From: CAZNYG01 sp964577205
GTDB taxonomy: Bacteria; Elusimicrobiota; Endomicrobiia; Endomicrobiales; CAIRNS01
Length of the DNA stretch: 20,452 nt
Direction: 5' to 3'
NCBI GenBank assembly: GCA_964577205.1
Contig: CAZNYG010000037.1
Location: forward strand, 1-20,452
Both the position numbers and the translations under genes were made by a program. This document shows positions 13,233 through 19,060 of this stretch, in pieces. The first letter of the stretch is position 1. Each line of letters begins with the position of its first letter. The notes beneath the pieces were generated by a model. The model was not told the DNA's origin and did no database searches. It saw only the letters and a program-made list of their open reading frames with translations.

Positions 13233-13346
13233 ATGAAAGTACGCGCATCCGTAAAGCCGATATGCCAGAAGTGCAAAGTGATCAAACGCAAGGGAGTGAC
13301 ACGGGTCACCTGTTCTGACCCCCGCCATAAACAGCGTCAGGGATAA
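13233..13346 (+). CDS. rpmJ: 50S ribosomal protein L36
   Basis: This is a very short frame (37 aa). It begins MKVRASVKPICQKCKVIKRK and ends SDPRHKQRQG. Cys11, Cys14, Cys27 and His32 form the zinc-binding C+ pattern of bL36. GAGGAG at 13219-13224 lies 8 nt before the ATG. It lies between infA and rpsM, its usual position. bL36 stabilises 23S rRNA near the base of the L7/L12 region. The zinc-dependent form implies that a zinc-free paralogue, if any, is elsewhere. Confidence 0.97.
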   Translation: MKVRASVKPICQKCKVIKRKGVTRVTCSDPRHKQRQG

Positions 13347-13382
13347 CGTCGGCAGTCATTCGATAATGGAGGTTACACCAAC

Positions 13383-13781
13383 ATGGCTCGTGTTGCAGGA
13401 ATCGATTTACCCAAGGCTAAACGCGTTGATATCGCGCTGAGATATATTTACGGCATCGGTCCGGTACTGTCAAGTTGGATCATCGCTGAGTCTCAGATCG
13501 ATCCGGCCAAAAGGGTCAAGGATCTTTCTGAAGAAGACGTGAACAAACTCAATTCGATCATTCAGAAGAATGTCAAGGTGGAAGGCGATCTTCGCCGGGA
13601 GATACAGAGCCATATCCGCCGTCTGATGGATATCGGTTCCTATCGCGGATACCGGCATCGCCGCAATCTCCCGGTGCGCGGCCAGCGCACGAAGACCAAC
13701 GCGCGTACCCGCCGTGGAAAACGCAAAACGGTGGGCGCGGGCAAGGGCGAAAAAGCAGCCGCGAAACCGGCGGCAAAATAA
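13383..13781 (+). CDS. rpsM: 30S ribosomal protein S13
   Basis: This gene encodes uS13 (132 aa), a head protein that contacts P-site tRNA and forms intersubunit bridges. It begins MARVAGIDLPKAKRVDIALR and has YIYGIGPVLSSWIIAES near residues 22-38. The basic segment SYRGYRHRRNLPVRGQRTKT leads into NARTRRGKRKTVGAGKG. The tail beyond this is Ala/Lys-rich and makes it somewhat longer than the usual 118-125 aa. GGAGG lies about 10 nt before the ATG. An assembly gap of ten N follows 27 nt after its stop, so the rpsM-rpsK spacer length is not certain. Confidence 0.97.
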   Translation: MARVAGIDLPKAKRVDIALRYIYGIGPVLSSWIIAESQIDPAKRVKDLSEEDVNKLNSIIQKNVKVEGDLRREIQSHIRRLMDIGSYRGYRHRRNLPVRGQRTKTNARTRRGKRKTVGAGKGEKAAAKPAAK

Positions 13782-13808
13782 CAGGAGTTTACGACAGACA
13801 GCTATAGC

Positions 13809-13818
13809 NNNNNNNNNN
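13809..13818. other. Assembly gap (ten N)
   Basis: Ten consecutive N interrupt the rpsM-rpsK spacer. The left flank ends ATAGC and the right flank begins ATAGC, so the ends may overlap by 5 bp and no sequence may be missing. The left flank also holds the palindrome GCTATAGC. The number ten is probably a placeholder. No coding sequence is broken. Confidence 0.95.
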
Positions 13819-13840
13819 ATAGCGCAGGAGGGTCCTTTTG

Positions 13841-14242
13841 ATGGCAGACGCAAAAAAGACGGTTCCCACACACGGCAAAAAGAGAATACGTTTCACCGGT
13901 GGATTGGCAAAGGCGTACATCCAATCTTCGTTCAATAACACCATTATTACGATCACTGACGAGAAAGGCGGAACGCTGGCATGGGCGTCAGCCGGTGCCT
14001 GCGGTTTCAAAGGCACGAAAAAGGGTACGCCGTTCGCCGCTCAGATGACGGCTTCCAACGTTGCCCGCAAAGCAGTGGATTCGGGCGTAAAGCAGGCGGT
14101 CGTTCTGGTCAGCGGGCCCGGGCCCGGTCGTGAGACCGCCATCCGCGGACTTCAGTCCGCCGGGCTGGTGATCACTTCTATCCGGGATATAACGCCGGTT
14201 CCCCATGACGGGTGCCGTCCCCCGAAGCCGAGAAGAGTATAG
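13841..14242 (+). CDS. rpsK: 30S ribosomal protein S11
   Basis: This gene encodes uS11 (133 aa), a platform protein near the E site. Signatures are AYIQSSFNNTIITITDEKGG, TLAWASAGACGFKGTKKGTP, VVLVSGPGPGRETAIRGLQ and the end ITSIRDITPVPHDGCRPPKP. Residue 123 is Asp followed by Gly, where most bacterial S11 proteins have Asn-Gly, the pair that turns into isoaspartate in E. coli. The ATG at 13841 is chosen over an adjacent TTG at 13838 because AGGAGGG at 13826-13832 lies 8 nt upstream. It follows an assembly gap. Confidence 0.97.
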   Translation: MADAKKTVPTHGKKRIRFTGGLAKAYIQSSFNNTIITITDEKGGTLAWASAGACGFKGTKKGTPFAAQMTASNVARKAVDSGVKQAVVLVSGPGPGRETAIRGLQSAGLVITSIRDITPVPHDGCRPPKPRRV

Positions 14243-14253
14243 AGTAAAAAGGC

Positions 14254-14282
14254 GTTCATGGGTTCATGAGTGAACAACACTC
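14254..14282 (+). promoter_or_regulatory. Competing small hairpins in the rpsK-rpsD spacer
   Basis: GTTCATG occurs twice (14254-14260 and 14262-14268). Either copy of GTTCA can pair with TGAAC (14271-14275). GAGTG (14268-14272) can instead pair with CACTC (14278-14282). The folds overlap and exclude each other. The stems are only 5 bp, so support is modest. In some bacteria S4 regulates its own mRNA leader, and the position before rpsD makes this a candidate. Confidence 0.3.
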
Positions 14283-14339
14283 AGCCAGGGGATCAAAGAA
14301 CTGGCGAATGCCGTTAAGATTCTGTGGAGGGTAATATAG

Positions 14340-14966
14340 ATGTCACGTTATTTAGGTTCAGTCTGCAAACAATGCCGTCGTGAAAGAGAAAAACTGTTTC
14401 TGAAAGGCGACCGCTGCACGGCTAACTGCACGTTGGAGAAGAAACGGGGCAAGAATGCTCCGGGCCAGCACGGCATGGCGCACGTCAGAAAAATGTCCGA
14501 TTACGCGCGTCACCTGCGTGAAAAACAGAAAGCGCGCCGTATATACGGATTGACCGAAGAGCAGTTCCGCCACTATTTTGCCCGTGCCGAACGGCTGAAA
14601 GGCCTGACCGGCGAGAATCTTCTACGGCTTCTGGAACTTCGCCTTGACAACATCGTTTACCGCATGGGCATCACGACGTCGCGCAAGGCCGCCCGTCAGA
14701 TGGTGACGCACGGCAATATCAAGATCAACGACCGCACCGTCAACCTTCCTTCGTATCAGGTAAAGGCGGGTGACAAAGTGGCGCTGAAAGAGGCCATGAA
14801 AGAGAACGTCATGGTCAAGAAAGCGCTTGAGCGCGGCGACAAGTTCCCTTCCTGGCTGACGCTGGACCGTCAGGCGGCCGTCGGAACGGTGGTCACCGTC
14901 CCCTCTGTGGACGGATTCTCTCATCCGATCGACAGCCAGCTGATAGTGGAATTGTATTCGAAATAA
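14340..14966 (+). CDS. rpsD: 30S ribosomal protein S4, zinc-binding (C+) form
   Basis: This gene encodes uS4 (208 aa), a primary 16S rRNA binder that starts 30S assembly and represses the alpha operon in E. coli. The N-terminus carries Cys9, Cys12, Cys26 and Cys30 (CKQC and CTANC), the zinc-binding form. It continues with KKRGKNAPGQHGMAHVRKMS and REKQKARRIYGLTEEQFRHY. The S4 RNA-binding domain is clear: LRLDNIVYRMGITTSRKAAR near residues 100-119, then QMVTHGNIKINDRTVNLPSY. A GGAGGG ribosome binding site lies about 8 nt upstream. The spacer to rpoA is 39 nt. Confidence 0.97.
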   Translation: MSRYLGSVCKQCRREREKLFLKGDRCTANCTLEKKRGKNAPGQHGMAHVRKMSDYARHLREKQKARRIYGLTEEQFRHYFARAERLKGLTGENLLRLLELRLDNIVYRMGITTSRKAARQMVTHGNIKINDRTVNLPSYQVKAGDKVALKEAMKENVMVKKALERGDKFPSWLTLDRQAAVGTVVTVPSVDGFSHPIDSQLIVELYSK

Positions 14967-15005
14967 TTCAAATAAATAGCCACCTAATTGAGTGAGGTTT
15001 TGAGC

Positions 15006-15971
15006 ATGAAAATGCCAGATTTGGAAAAATTACGCAGATTGACGCTTGACGAGAAAACCGCCACTCCCCAGTTCGGCCGTTTCACAGCTGAACCGTTCGA
15101 ACGCGGATATGGCCATACGATCGGGAACTCTCTCCGCCGGATCCTGCTGTCGAGCATCGAAGGCTCGGCGATCACCGCCGTGCGCGTAAAAGGCGCGCTG
15201 CACGAATTCGCGGTAATAAAGGGAGTCAAGGAAGATGTTGCCTCCATGCTCCTTAACCTGAAGAAGGTCAGGCTTAAAATGTTCTCCCCGGGACCGGAGA
15301 CGATCCGCCTGCACGTGAAAAAGCAGGGCGTGGCCACCGCGAAAGATATCGAGGCCAACTCGAACATTGAGATCATGAATCCCGACCAGGTCATCGCTCA
15401 TCTCGATCACGGCGCCGAGCTCGAGATCGAGATGGAGGTCAACCGCGGCAGAGGTTATGTGCTTGCCGAGGAGAACAAGACCGGGAAGCATTCCGCGAAT
15501 ACGATCCTTCTTGACGCGCTGTTCTCGCCTATCACCAAGGTCAATTACGAAGTGGAGAACACCCGTGTCGAACAGATAACGAACTACGATAAACTCATCA
15601 TGGAAATATGGTCTGACGGTTCCATCTCTCCGGCGGACGCTCTCGCGTATTCGGCAAAGATACTGCGTACGACGCTCGCCATCTTCACAGGCCCCGAGCA
15701 GGAAGAGGAACATGTCGTCGTGGCCGATGCCGAAGAGGAAAAGAGAAAAGAGATCCTGGACCAGCCGCTGAGCATCATGGACCTTTCAGTCCGTTCGGCC
15801 AACTGCCTCCTGGCAGCCGGCCTGAAGACCGTGGGCGACCTGGTGACCAAAGATGAAGAAGATATCATGACCTATAAGAATTTCGGGAAACGGTCGCTGC
15901 AGGAGATCAAGGACAAACTGGCAGAGATGGGACTTTCCCTGGGCATGAAGGGAGCCAAGACCAATGATTAA
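15006..15971 (+). CDS. rpoA: DNA-directed RNA polymerase alpha subunit
   Basis: This gene encodes the alpha subunit (321 aa), whose dimer nucleates RNA polymerase assembly. The N-terminal domain shows FTAEPFERGYGHTIGNSLRR and ILLSSIEGSAITAVRVKGAL, then HEFAVIKGVKEDVASMLLNL. The C-terminal domain shows LSVRSANCLLAAGLKTVGDL and FGKRSLQEIKDKLAEMGLSL, including the arginine in VRSAN used for UP-element DNA contact. A linker near residues 225-240 is Glu-rich. The frame is open from a TTG at 14988, but the ATG at 15006 is preferred because TGAGG at 14993-14997 lies 8 nt upstream. Its stop overlaps rplQ by 8 nt. Confidence 0.98.
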   Translation: MKMPDLEKLRRLTLDEKTATPQFGRFTAEPFERGYGHTIGNSLRRILLSSIEGSAITAVRVKGALHEFAVIKGVKEDVASMLLNLKKVRLKMFSPGPETIRLHVKKQGVATAKDIEANSNIEIMNPDQVIAHLDHGAELEIEMEVNRGRGYVLAEENKTGKHSANTILLDALFSPITKVNYEVENTRVEQITNYDKLIMEIWSDGSISPADALAYSAKILRTTLAIFTGPEQEEEHVVVADAEEEKRKEILDQPLSIMDLSVRSANCLLAAGLKTVGDLVTKDEEDIMTYKNFGKRSLQEIKDKLAEMGLSLGMKGAKTND

Positions 15972-16317
15972 GAATCTCAACACCCGCAAACTCTCCCGTA
16001 CGGGCGCGCATAGAAAAGCGCTGCTGCGCAACCTGGCGACATCGCTGTTCCAGCATGAGAAAGTGGAAACGACCCTGGCGAAGGCCAAAGAATTGAAGAG
16101 ATATTCCGAGAAACTGATCACTGTGGCGCGGGGCAACGACCTTAACGCCCGCCGTCAGTTCGCGCGCGAGATCAAAAGCGAGATCGTAAATAAAAAGATG
16201 TTCGAAGTCATCGTCCCCCGTTATCAGAGCCGCAACGGCGGCTATACGCGCATTTACAAAGCGGGATTCCGTTCCGGCGACAACGCGGAAGTAGCGGTGA
16301 TCAAGCTGGTGAGCTGA
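15964..16317 (+). CDS. rplQ: 50S ribosomal protein L17
   Basis: This gene encodes bL17 (117 aa), located near the tunnel exit. Family features are NTRKLSRTGAHRKALLRNLA near residues 5-24, then TSLFQHEKVETTLAKAKELK, the basic middle, and FEVIVPRYQSRNGGYTRIYK with the end FRSGDNAEVAVIKLV. The length is normal. The ATG at 15964 lies inside the 3' end of rpoA (8-nt overlap), implying coupled translation. It is the last translation gene here; mreB follows after only 26 nt with no visible terminator. Confidence 0.97.
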   Translation: MIKNLNTRKLSRTGAHRKALLRNLATSLFQHEKVETTLAKAKELKRYSEKLITVARGNDLNARRQFAREIKSEIVNKKMFEVIVPRYQSRNGGYTRIYKAGFRSGDNAEVAVIKLVS

Positions 16318-16343
16318 GCACGGACGCTGTCAGGCAATTACAT

Positions 16344-17375
16344 ATGTTCAATTACTTCTTCAGTCTCTTCTCGAACGACATGGGCATCGACCTTGGCACC
16401 GCCTCGGTCCTTGTCTATGTTAAAGGTCAGGGGATCGTGCTTCGCGAGCCGTCCGTTGTCGCCATTGAACGTGATACCAAACGCGTGTTGTCCATCGGCG
16501 CCGACGCGAAACGGATGCTTGGGAAAACCCCCGCCAATATTATCGCGGTCCGCCCGCTGCGCAACGGCGTCATCGCGGACTTCGAAGTAACGGAACGAAT
16601 GATCCGTTACTTCATCAAGAAAGTGCACAACCGCCGCAGCCTCCTGCATCCGCGGGTGGTCATCGGCGTCCCTTCCGGCATAACGGAAGTGGAACGCCGC
16701 GCGGTCCGCGAATCCGCCGAACAGGCGGGTGCGCGCGAGGTGCATCTTATTGAGGAACCGATGGCGGCCGCCATCGGAGCGAATATCCCTATTCAGGAAC
16801 CGGAAGGGAACATGATCGTGGACATCGGAGGCGGCACCACCGAGGTCGCCATCATTTCCCTGGGCGGCATGGTCGTCTCCAAGTCGGTGGATGTCGCCGG
16901 CGACGAGATGGACGAAGCGATCGTCCAGTATTTCCGGAGAAAATACAATCTTTTGATCGGCGAGAACACGGCGGAAGAGGTCAAGATCAAGATCGGTTCC
17001 GTGTTCCCTCTGCCGGAAGAAACGAGTTTGGAAGTGAAAGGCCGGGATCAGGTTACCGGACTGCCCAAGACCATCAGCATCACCTCGGAAGAAGTGCGTT
17101 CCGCTCTTTCCGAACCGGTGAAGGCGATCATCGAGGTCATCAAGAACACTCTCGAAGAAACGCCTGCCGAACTGTCCGCCGACCTGGTGGACCGCGGTAT
17201 CGTGCTGGCGGGCGGCGGTTCGCTCCTGCGTGGTTTCCCGGATCTTCTTTCCCAGGAGACAGAGCTTCCTGTCAATCTTGCCGAAGATCCGCTTACCTGT
17301 GTGGTCAGGGGTACTGGAAAGTACCTTGAAGAGCTGGACAATCTGCGCGCCTCCAAAAAAAGAAGGATCGTATAG
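16344..17375 (+). CDS. mreB: Rod shape-determining protein MreB
   Basis: This actin-like ATPase (343 aa) forms membrane-bound filaments that guide lateral wall synthesis. It has phosphate-1 GIDLGTASVLVYVKGQGIV (residues 14-32), LIEEPMAAAIGANIPIQEPE (135-154) with the likely catalytic Glu, phosphate-2 MIVDIGGGTTEVAIISLGG (157-175) and adenosine motif GIVLAGGGSLLRGF near the end. The start MFNYFFSLFS is a hydrophobic, amphipathic segment suited to membrane binding. The length is typical. AGG near 16332 is a weak ribosome binding site. It follows rplQ after 26 nt, so it may be transcribed with the alpha operon. Confidence 0.98.
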   Translation: MFNYFFSLFSNDMGIDLGTASVLVYVKGQGIVLREPSVVAIERDTKRVLSIGADAKRMLGKTPANIIAVRPLRNGVIADFEVTERMIRYFIKKVHNRRSLLHPRVVIGVPSGITEVERRAVRESAEQAGAREVHLIEEPMAAAIGANIPIQEPEGNMIVDIGGGTTEVAIISLGGMVVSKSVDVAGDEMDEAIVQYFRRKYNLLIGENTAEEVKIKIGSVFPLPEETSLEVKGRDQVTGLPKTISITSEEVRSALSEPVKAIIEVIKNTLEETPAELSADLVDRGIVLAGGGSLLRGFPDLLSQETELPVNLAEDPLTCVVRGTGKYLEELDNLRASKKRRIV

Positions 17376-17452
17376 TCCGCTCCCGCACGCGTTCCTGCCG
17401 TTCATCTCCGCCGGTTACCTGTTCGTTTGCCGTTCGCGAAAGATTTCTCAAA

Positions 17453-17482
17453 GAAGGGGTTTAAGGGGAAACTGGTTTCCCC
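17453..17482 (+). repeat. Dispersed hairpin element, copy 4 (upstream of mreC)
   Basis: The 5' box GAAGGGG lies at 17453-17459, followed by TTTAA. The stem GGGGAAA (17465-17471) pairs with TTTCCCC (17476-17482), loop CTGG; a further C-G pair could close it. It is followed by ATTTACAAT, close to ATTACAATT after copy 1. It ends 66 nt before the preferred mreC start. This copy is outside the ribosomal genes, so the element is not specific to ribosomal operons. Confidence 0.75.
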
Positions 17483-17487
17483 ATTTA

Positions 17488-17524
17488 CAATGTGCATGAA
17501 GCGCTTTTTGCTTCGGGCACATTG
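17488..17524 (+). promoter_or_regulatory. Second hairpin in the mreC leader
   Basis: CAATGTGC (17488-17495) pairs perfectly with GCACATTG (17517-17524). After a 2-by-2 internal loop, GAAGC (17498-17502) pairs with GCTTC (17510-17514) around a 7-nt loop. This gives 13 pairs in all, the strongest structure in the window. It starts 5 nt after dispersed hairpin copy 4. An in-frame GTG at 17492 lies in its 5' arm and is unlikely to be the mreC start. Confidence 0.6.
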
Positions 17525-17548
17525 AAGGGTTCTATTCCCTGGGAAAAA

Positions 17549-18388
17549 ATGGACGAAGAATTAACTGCTTCCCGCCGTTCAACCATCACGTTCGTCGTGC
17601 TTCTGGTGGTATCACTTGTCCTGCTTACGGCCAACCTCAGCGCGTATATCCGCACACTTAAAAGCTTTCTTTTTTACGTGGTCAGCCCCGCTCCGCAAAC
17701 GGCGTCCCGGGTGATCGAATACGGGCGCAACGCGGGCAGGGAGATCGCCGGTGTCGTGCGCGTCCATCAGGAAAACCTCGCGCTCCGCCGCATGCTGCAG
17801 CGGTATGCTTTTCTTGAAGATGAGTTCAGGCGGATCCGCAAAGAGAACGAACGGCTGCGTTCGCTGGCCGAGTTCCCATCCCAGCCCGGCCTGCGTTCCG
17901 TGGTCACGATGGTGACCTTGCGGGAGCCGGGAAGCTGGTTCCAGTCGGTCATGATCAACAAGGGGTCGGACAGCGGTATCTGTATCGATGATCCGGCGCT
18001 GACCTGGATCAACGGGCGGCCGGTGGCCGTGGGGCGTGTCAGTGAAGTGTACGGTGATTCGGCGAAAATAACGCTTATCACGAATACGCTGTCGGCGGTA
18101 CCGGTTGAACTGGTCAACATAGAAGAAGACGGATTGATGGAGGGCCAGAACGGGCCGATCCTGCGCATAAATTATATCCTTCCCGAAGGGACCATCGCCA
18201 TAGGCGACGAAGTGGTGACCAGTTCTCTGAGTTCCGTGTTCCCTCCGGGCATGCTGGTGGGCCGGGTGGAAGACCTGGTCGAAGCTGAGGATCAGAACAT
18301 GCGTTCGGCCGCGGTCCGTCCCGCCGCGAATTTCAACAGTCTTCGCGAGGTGCTCGTCCTGACCGGGAAAAGGAGGGGGGCCCGATGA
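17549..18388 (+). CDS. mreC: Rod shape-determining protein MreC
   Basis: MreC (279 aa) is an inner-membrane protein with a periplasmic domain that binds and activates PBP2. Residues about 11-33 form the single transmembrane segment (STITFVVLLVVSLVLLTANL). A coiled-coil stretch follows around residues 70-105 (ENLALRRMLQRYAFLEDEFR and KENERLRSLAEF), then the beta-rich periplasmic domain with SVMINKGSDSGICIDDPAL and VGRVSEVYGDSAKITLITN. The frame is open from GTG 17492, but that codon lies in a hairpin arm. The ATG at 17549 gives a typical N-terminus. Its ribosome binding site is weak (GGGA at 17541-17544). The stop overlaps mreD as ATGA. Confidence 0.95.
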   Translation: MDEELTASRRSTITFVVLLVVSLVLLTANLSAYIRTLKSFLFYVVSPAPQTASRVIEYGRNAGREIAGVVRVHQENLALRRMLQRYAFLEDEFRRIRKENERLRSLAEFPSQPGLRSVVTMVTLREPGSWFQSVMINKGSDSGICIDDPALTWINGRPVAVGRVSEVYGDSAKITLITNTLSAVPVELVNIEEDGLMEGQNGPILRINYILPEGTIAIGDEVVTSSLSSVFPPGMLVGRVEDLVEAEDQNMRSAAVRPAANFNSLREVLVLTGKRRGAR

Positions 18389-18897
18389 CGCGGATGGCTG
18401 TTTTTTATTTTGTCTCCTTCTGGACGGCCATTGTCGTCCAGTTCAGCTGGTCGCGGTATGCGGGTATTCACGGCATTGCTCCGAATGTCATACTGGTCGC
18501 GCTGATGTTCATCGGATTGTCCCGCGGCCCGATGGCCGGTCAGATCATGGGCTTCCTGTGGGGCCTCGCCTGGGATTCGATGAACGTGGAGCTTTTCGGA
18601 AGCCATACGCTGGTGCTGACATGCATGGGATTCCTGTCGGGGCGGTTCAGCAGGATGTGGGACGAATCGAAGGTTGTCCCCCAGATCGCGTTGGCCGGCA
18701 TTACGTCGGTCCTTTACCAGCTGTCGCTGCTGCTGGTTTATAAGCTGTTCGCGCCTTCTCAGGATCTTGCCACGGTGAATTATGTCGTGCTCCTTCAGCC
18801 TTTTTTCAACATGGCGATAGCCCCGTTCGTTTTTCTGCTGGCCCGCTTTTTCCCGGAGACGCGCCGTATCGGCTCGGATTTTGAAGGATTTATATAA
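18385..18897 (+). CDS. mreD: Rod shape-determining protein MreD
   Basis: MreD (170 aa) is a small integral membrane protein that works with MreC in the elongation machinery. It has several hydrophobic segments, including AVFYFVSFWTAIVVQFSW, APNVILVALMFIGLSRGP, QIALAGITSVLYQLSLLLVY and MAIAPFVFLLARFF, giving about five membrane helices. The segment GQIMGFLWGLAWDSMNVELF with FGSHTLVLTCMGFLSG resembles the MreD family core. The start overlaps the mreC stop (ATGA), with a strong GGAGG-rich ribosome binding site just upstream. The overall match is weaker than for its neighbours, as usual in this poorly conserved family, but context makes the call firm. Confidence 0.92.
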   Translation: MTRMAVFYFVSFWTAIVVQFSWSRYAGIHGIAPNVILVALMFIGLSRGPMAGQIMGFLWGLAWDSMNVELFGSHTLVLTCMGFLSGRFSRMWDESKVVPQIALAGITSVLYQLSLLLVYKLFAPSQDLATVNYVVLLQPFFNMAIAPFVFLLARFFPETRRIGSDFEGFI

Positions 18898-18910
18898 AAG
18901 GCAATGTGAA

Positions 18911-19039
18911 ATGTAAAGTGAAAAATTGACGGCAAAAAAGCAATGGAGAATACACATTGAATTGTAAAAGGAATTATGACTGCAAGGAATACTTGTAGTC
19001 GGTTGTTGTTGATGTGGCTTTTTGTTTTTCATTTTACAC
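18911..19039. repeat. AT-rich inverted repeat with nested hairpin between mreD and mrdA
   Basis: Left arm ATGTAAAGTGAAAAA (18911-18925) matches the reverse complement of right arm TTTTTCATTTTACAC (19025-19039) at 13 of 15 positions. A second nested stem lies near the centre: GACTGCAAG (18978-18986) with CTTGTAGTC (18992-19000), 9 pairs including one G-T, loop GAATA. The 163-nt spacer is much more AT-rich than its neighbours. It could be a palindromic intergenic element or a leader for mrdA. No gene is seen inside. Confidence 0.55.
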
Positions 19040-19060
19040 TTTTTAATTTGAGTTGAAACA

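Noticed and set aside
16338..17405. Minus-strand open frame of 355 codons opposite mreB
   Set aside because: It is the antisense shadow of a clear mreB gene, rich in His, Arg and Asp in a way typical of such shadows.
41..17482. Intrinsic terminators at the four GGGGAAA/TTTCCCC hairpins
   Set aside because: No T-run follows the stems. The 3' sequences are TATTACAA, CTGCAAAC, CAACTGG and ATTTACAA, so termination is unlikely.
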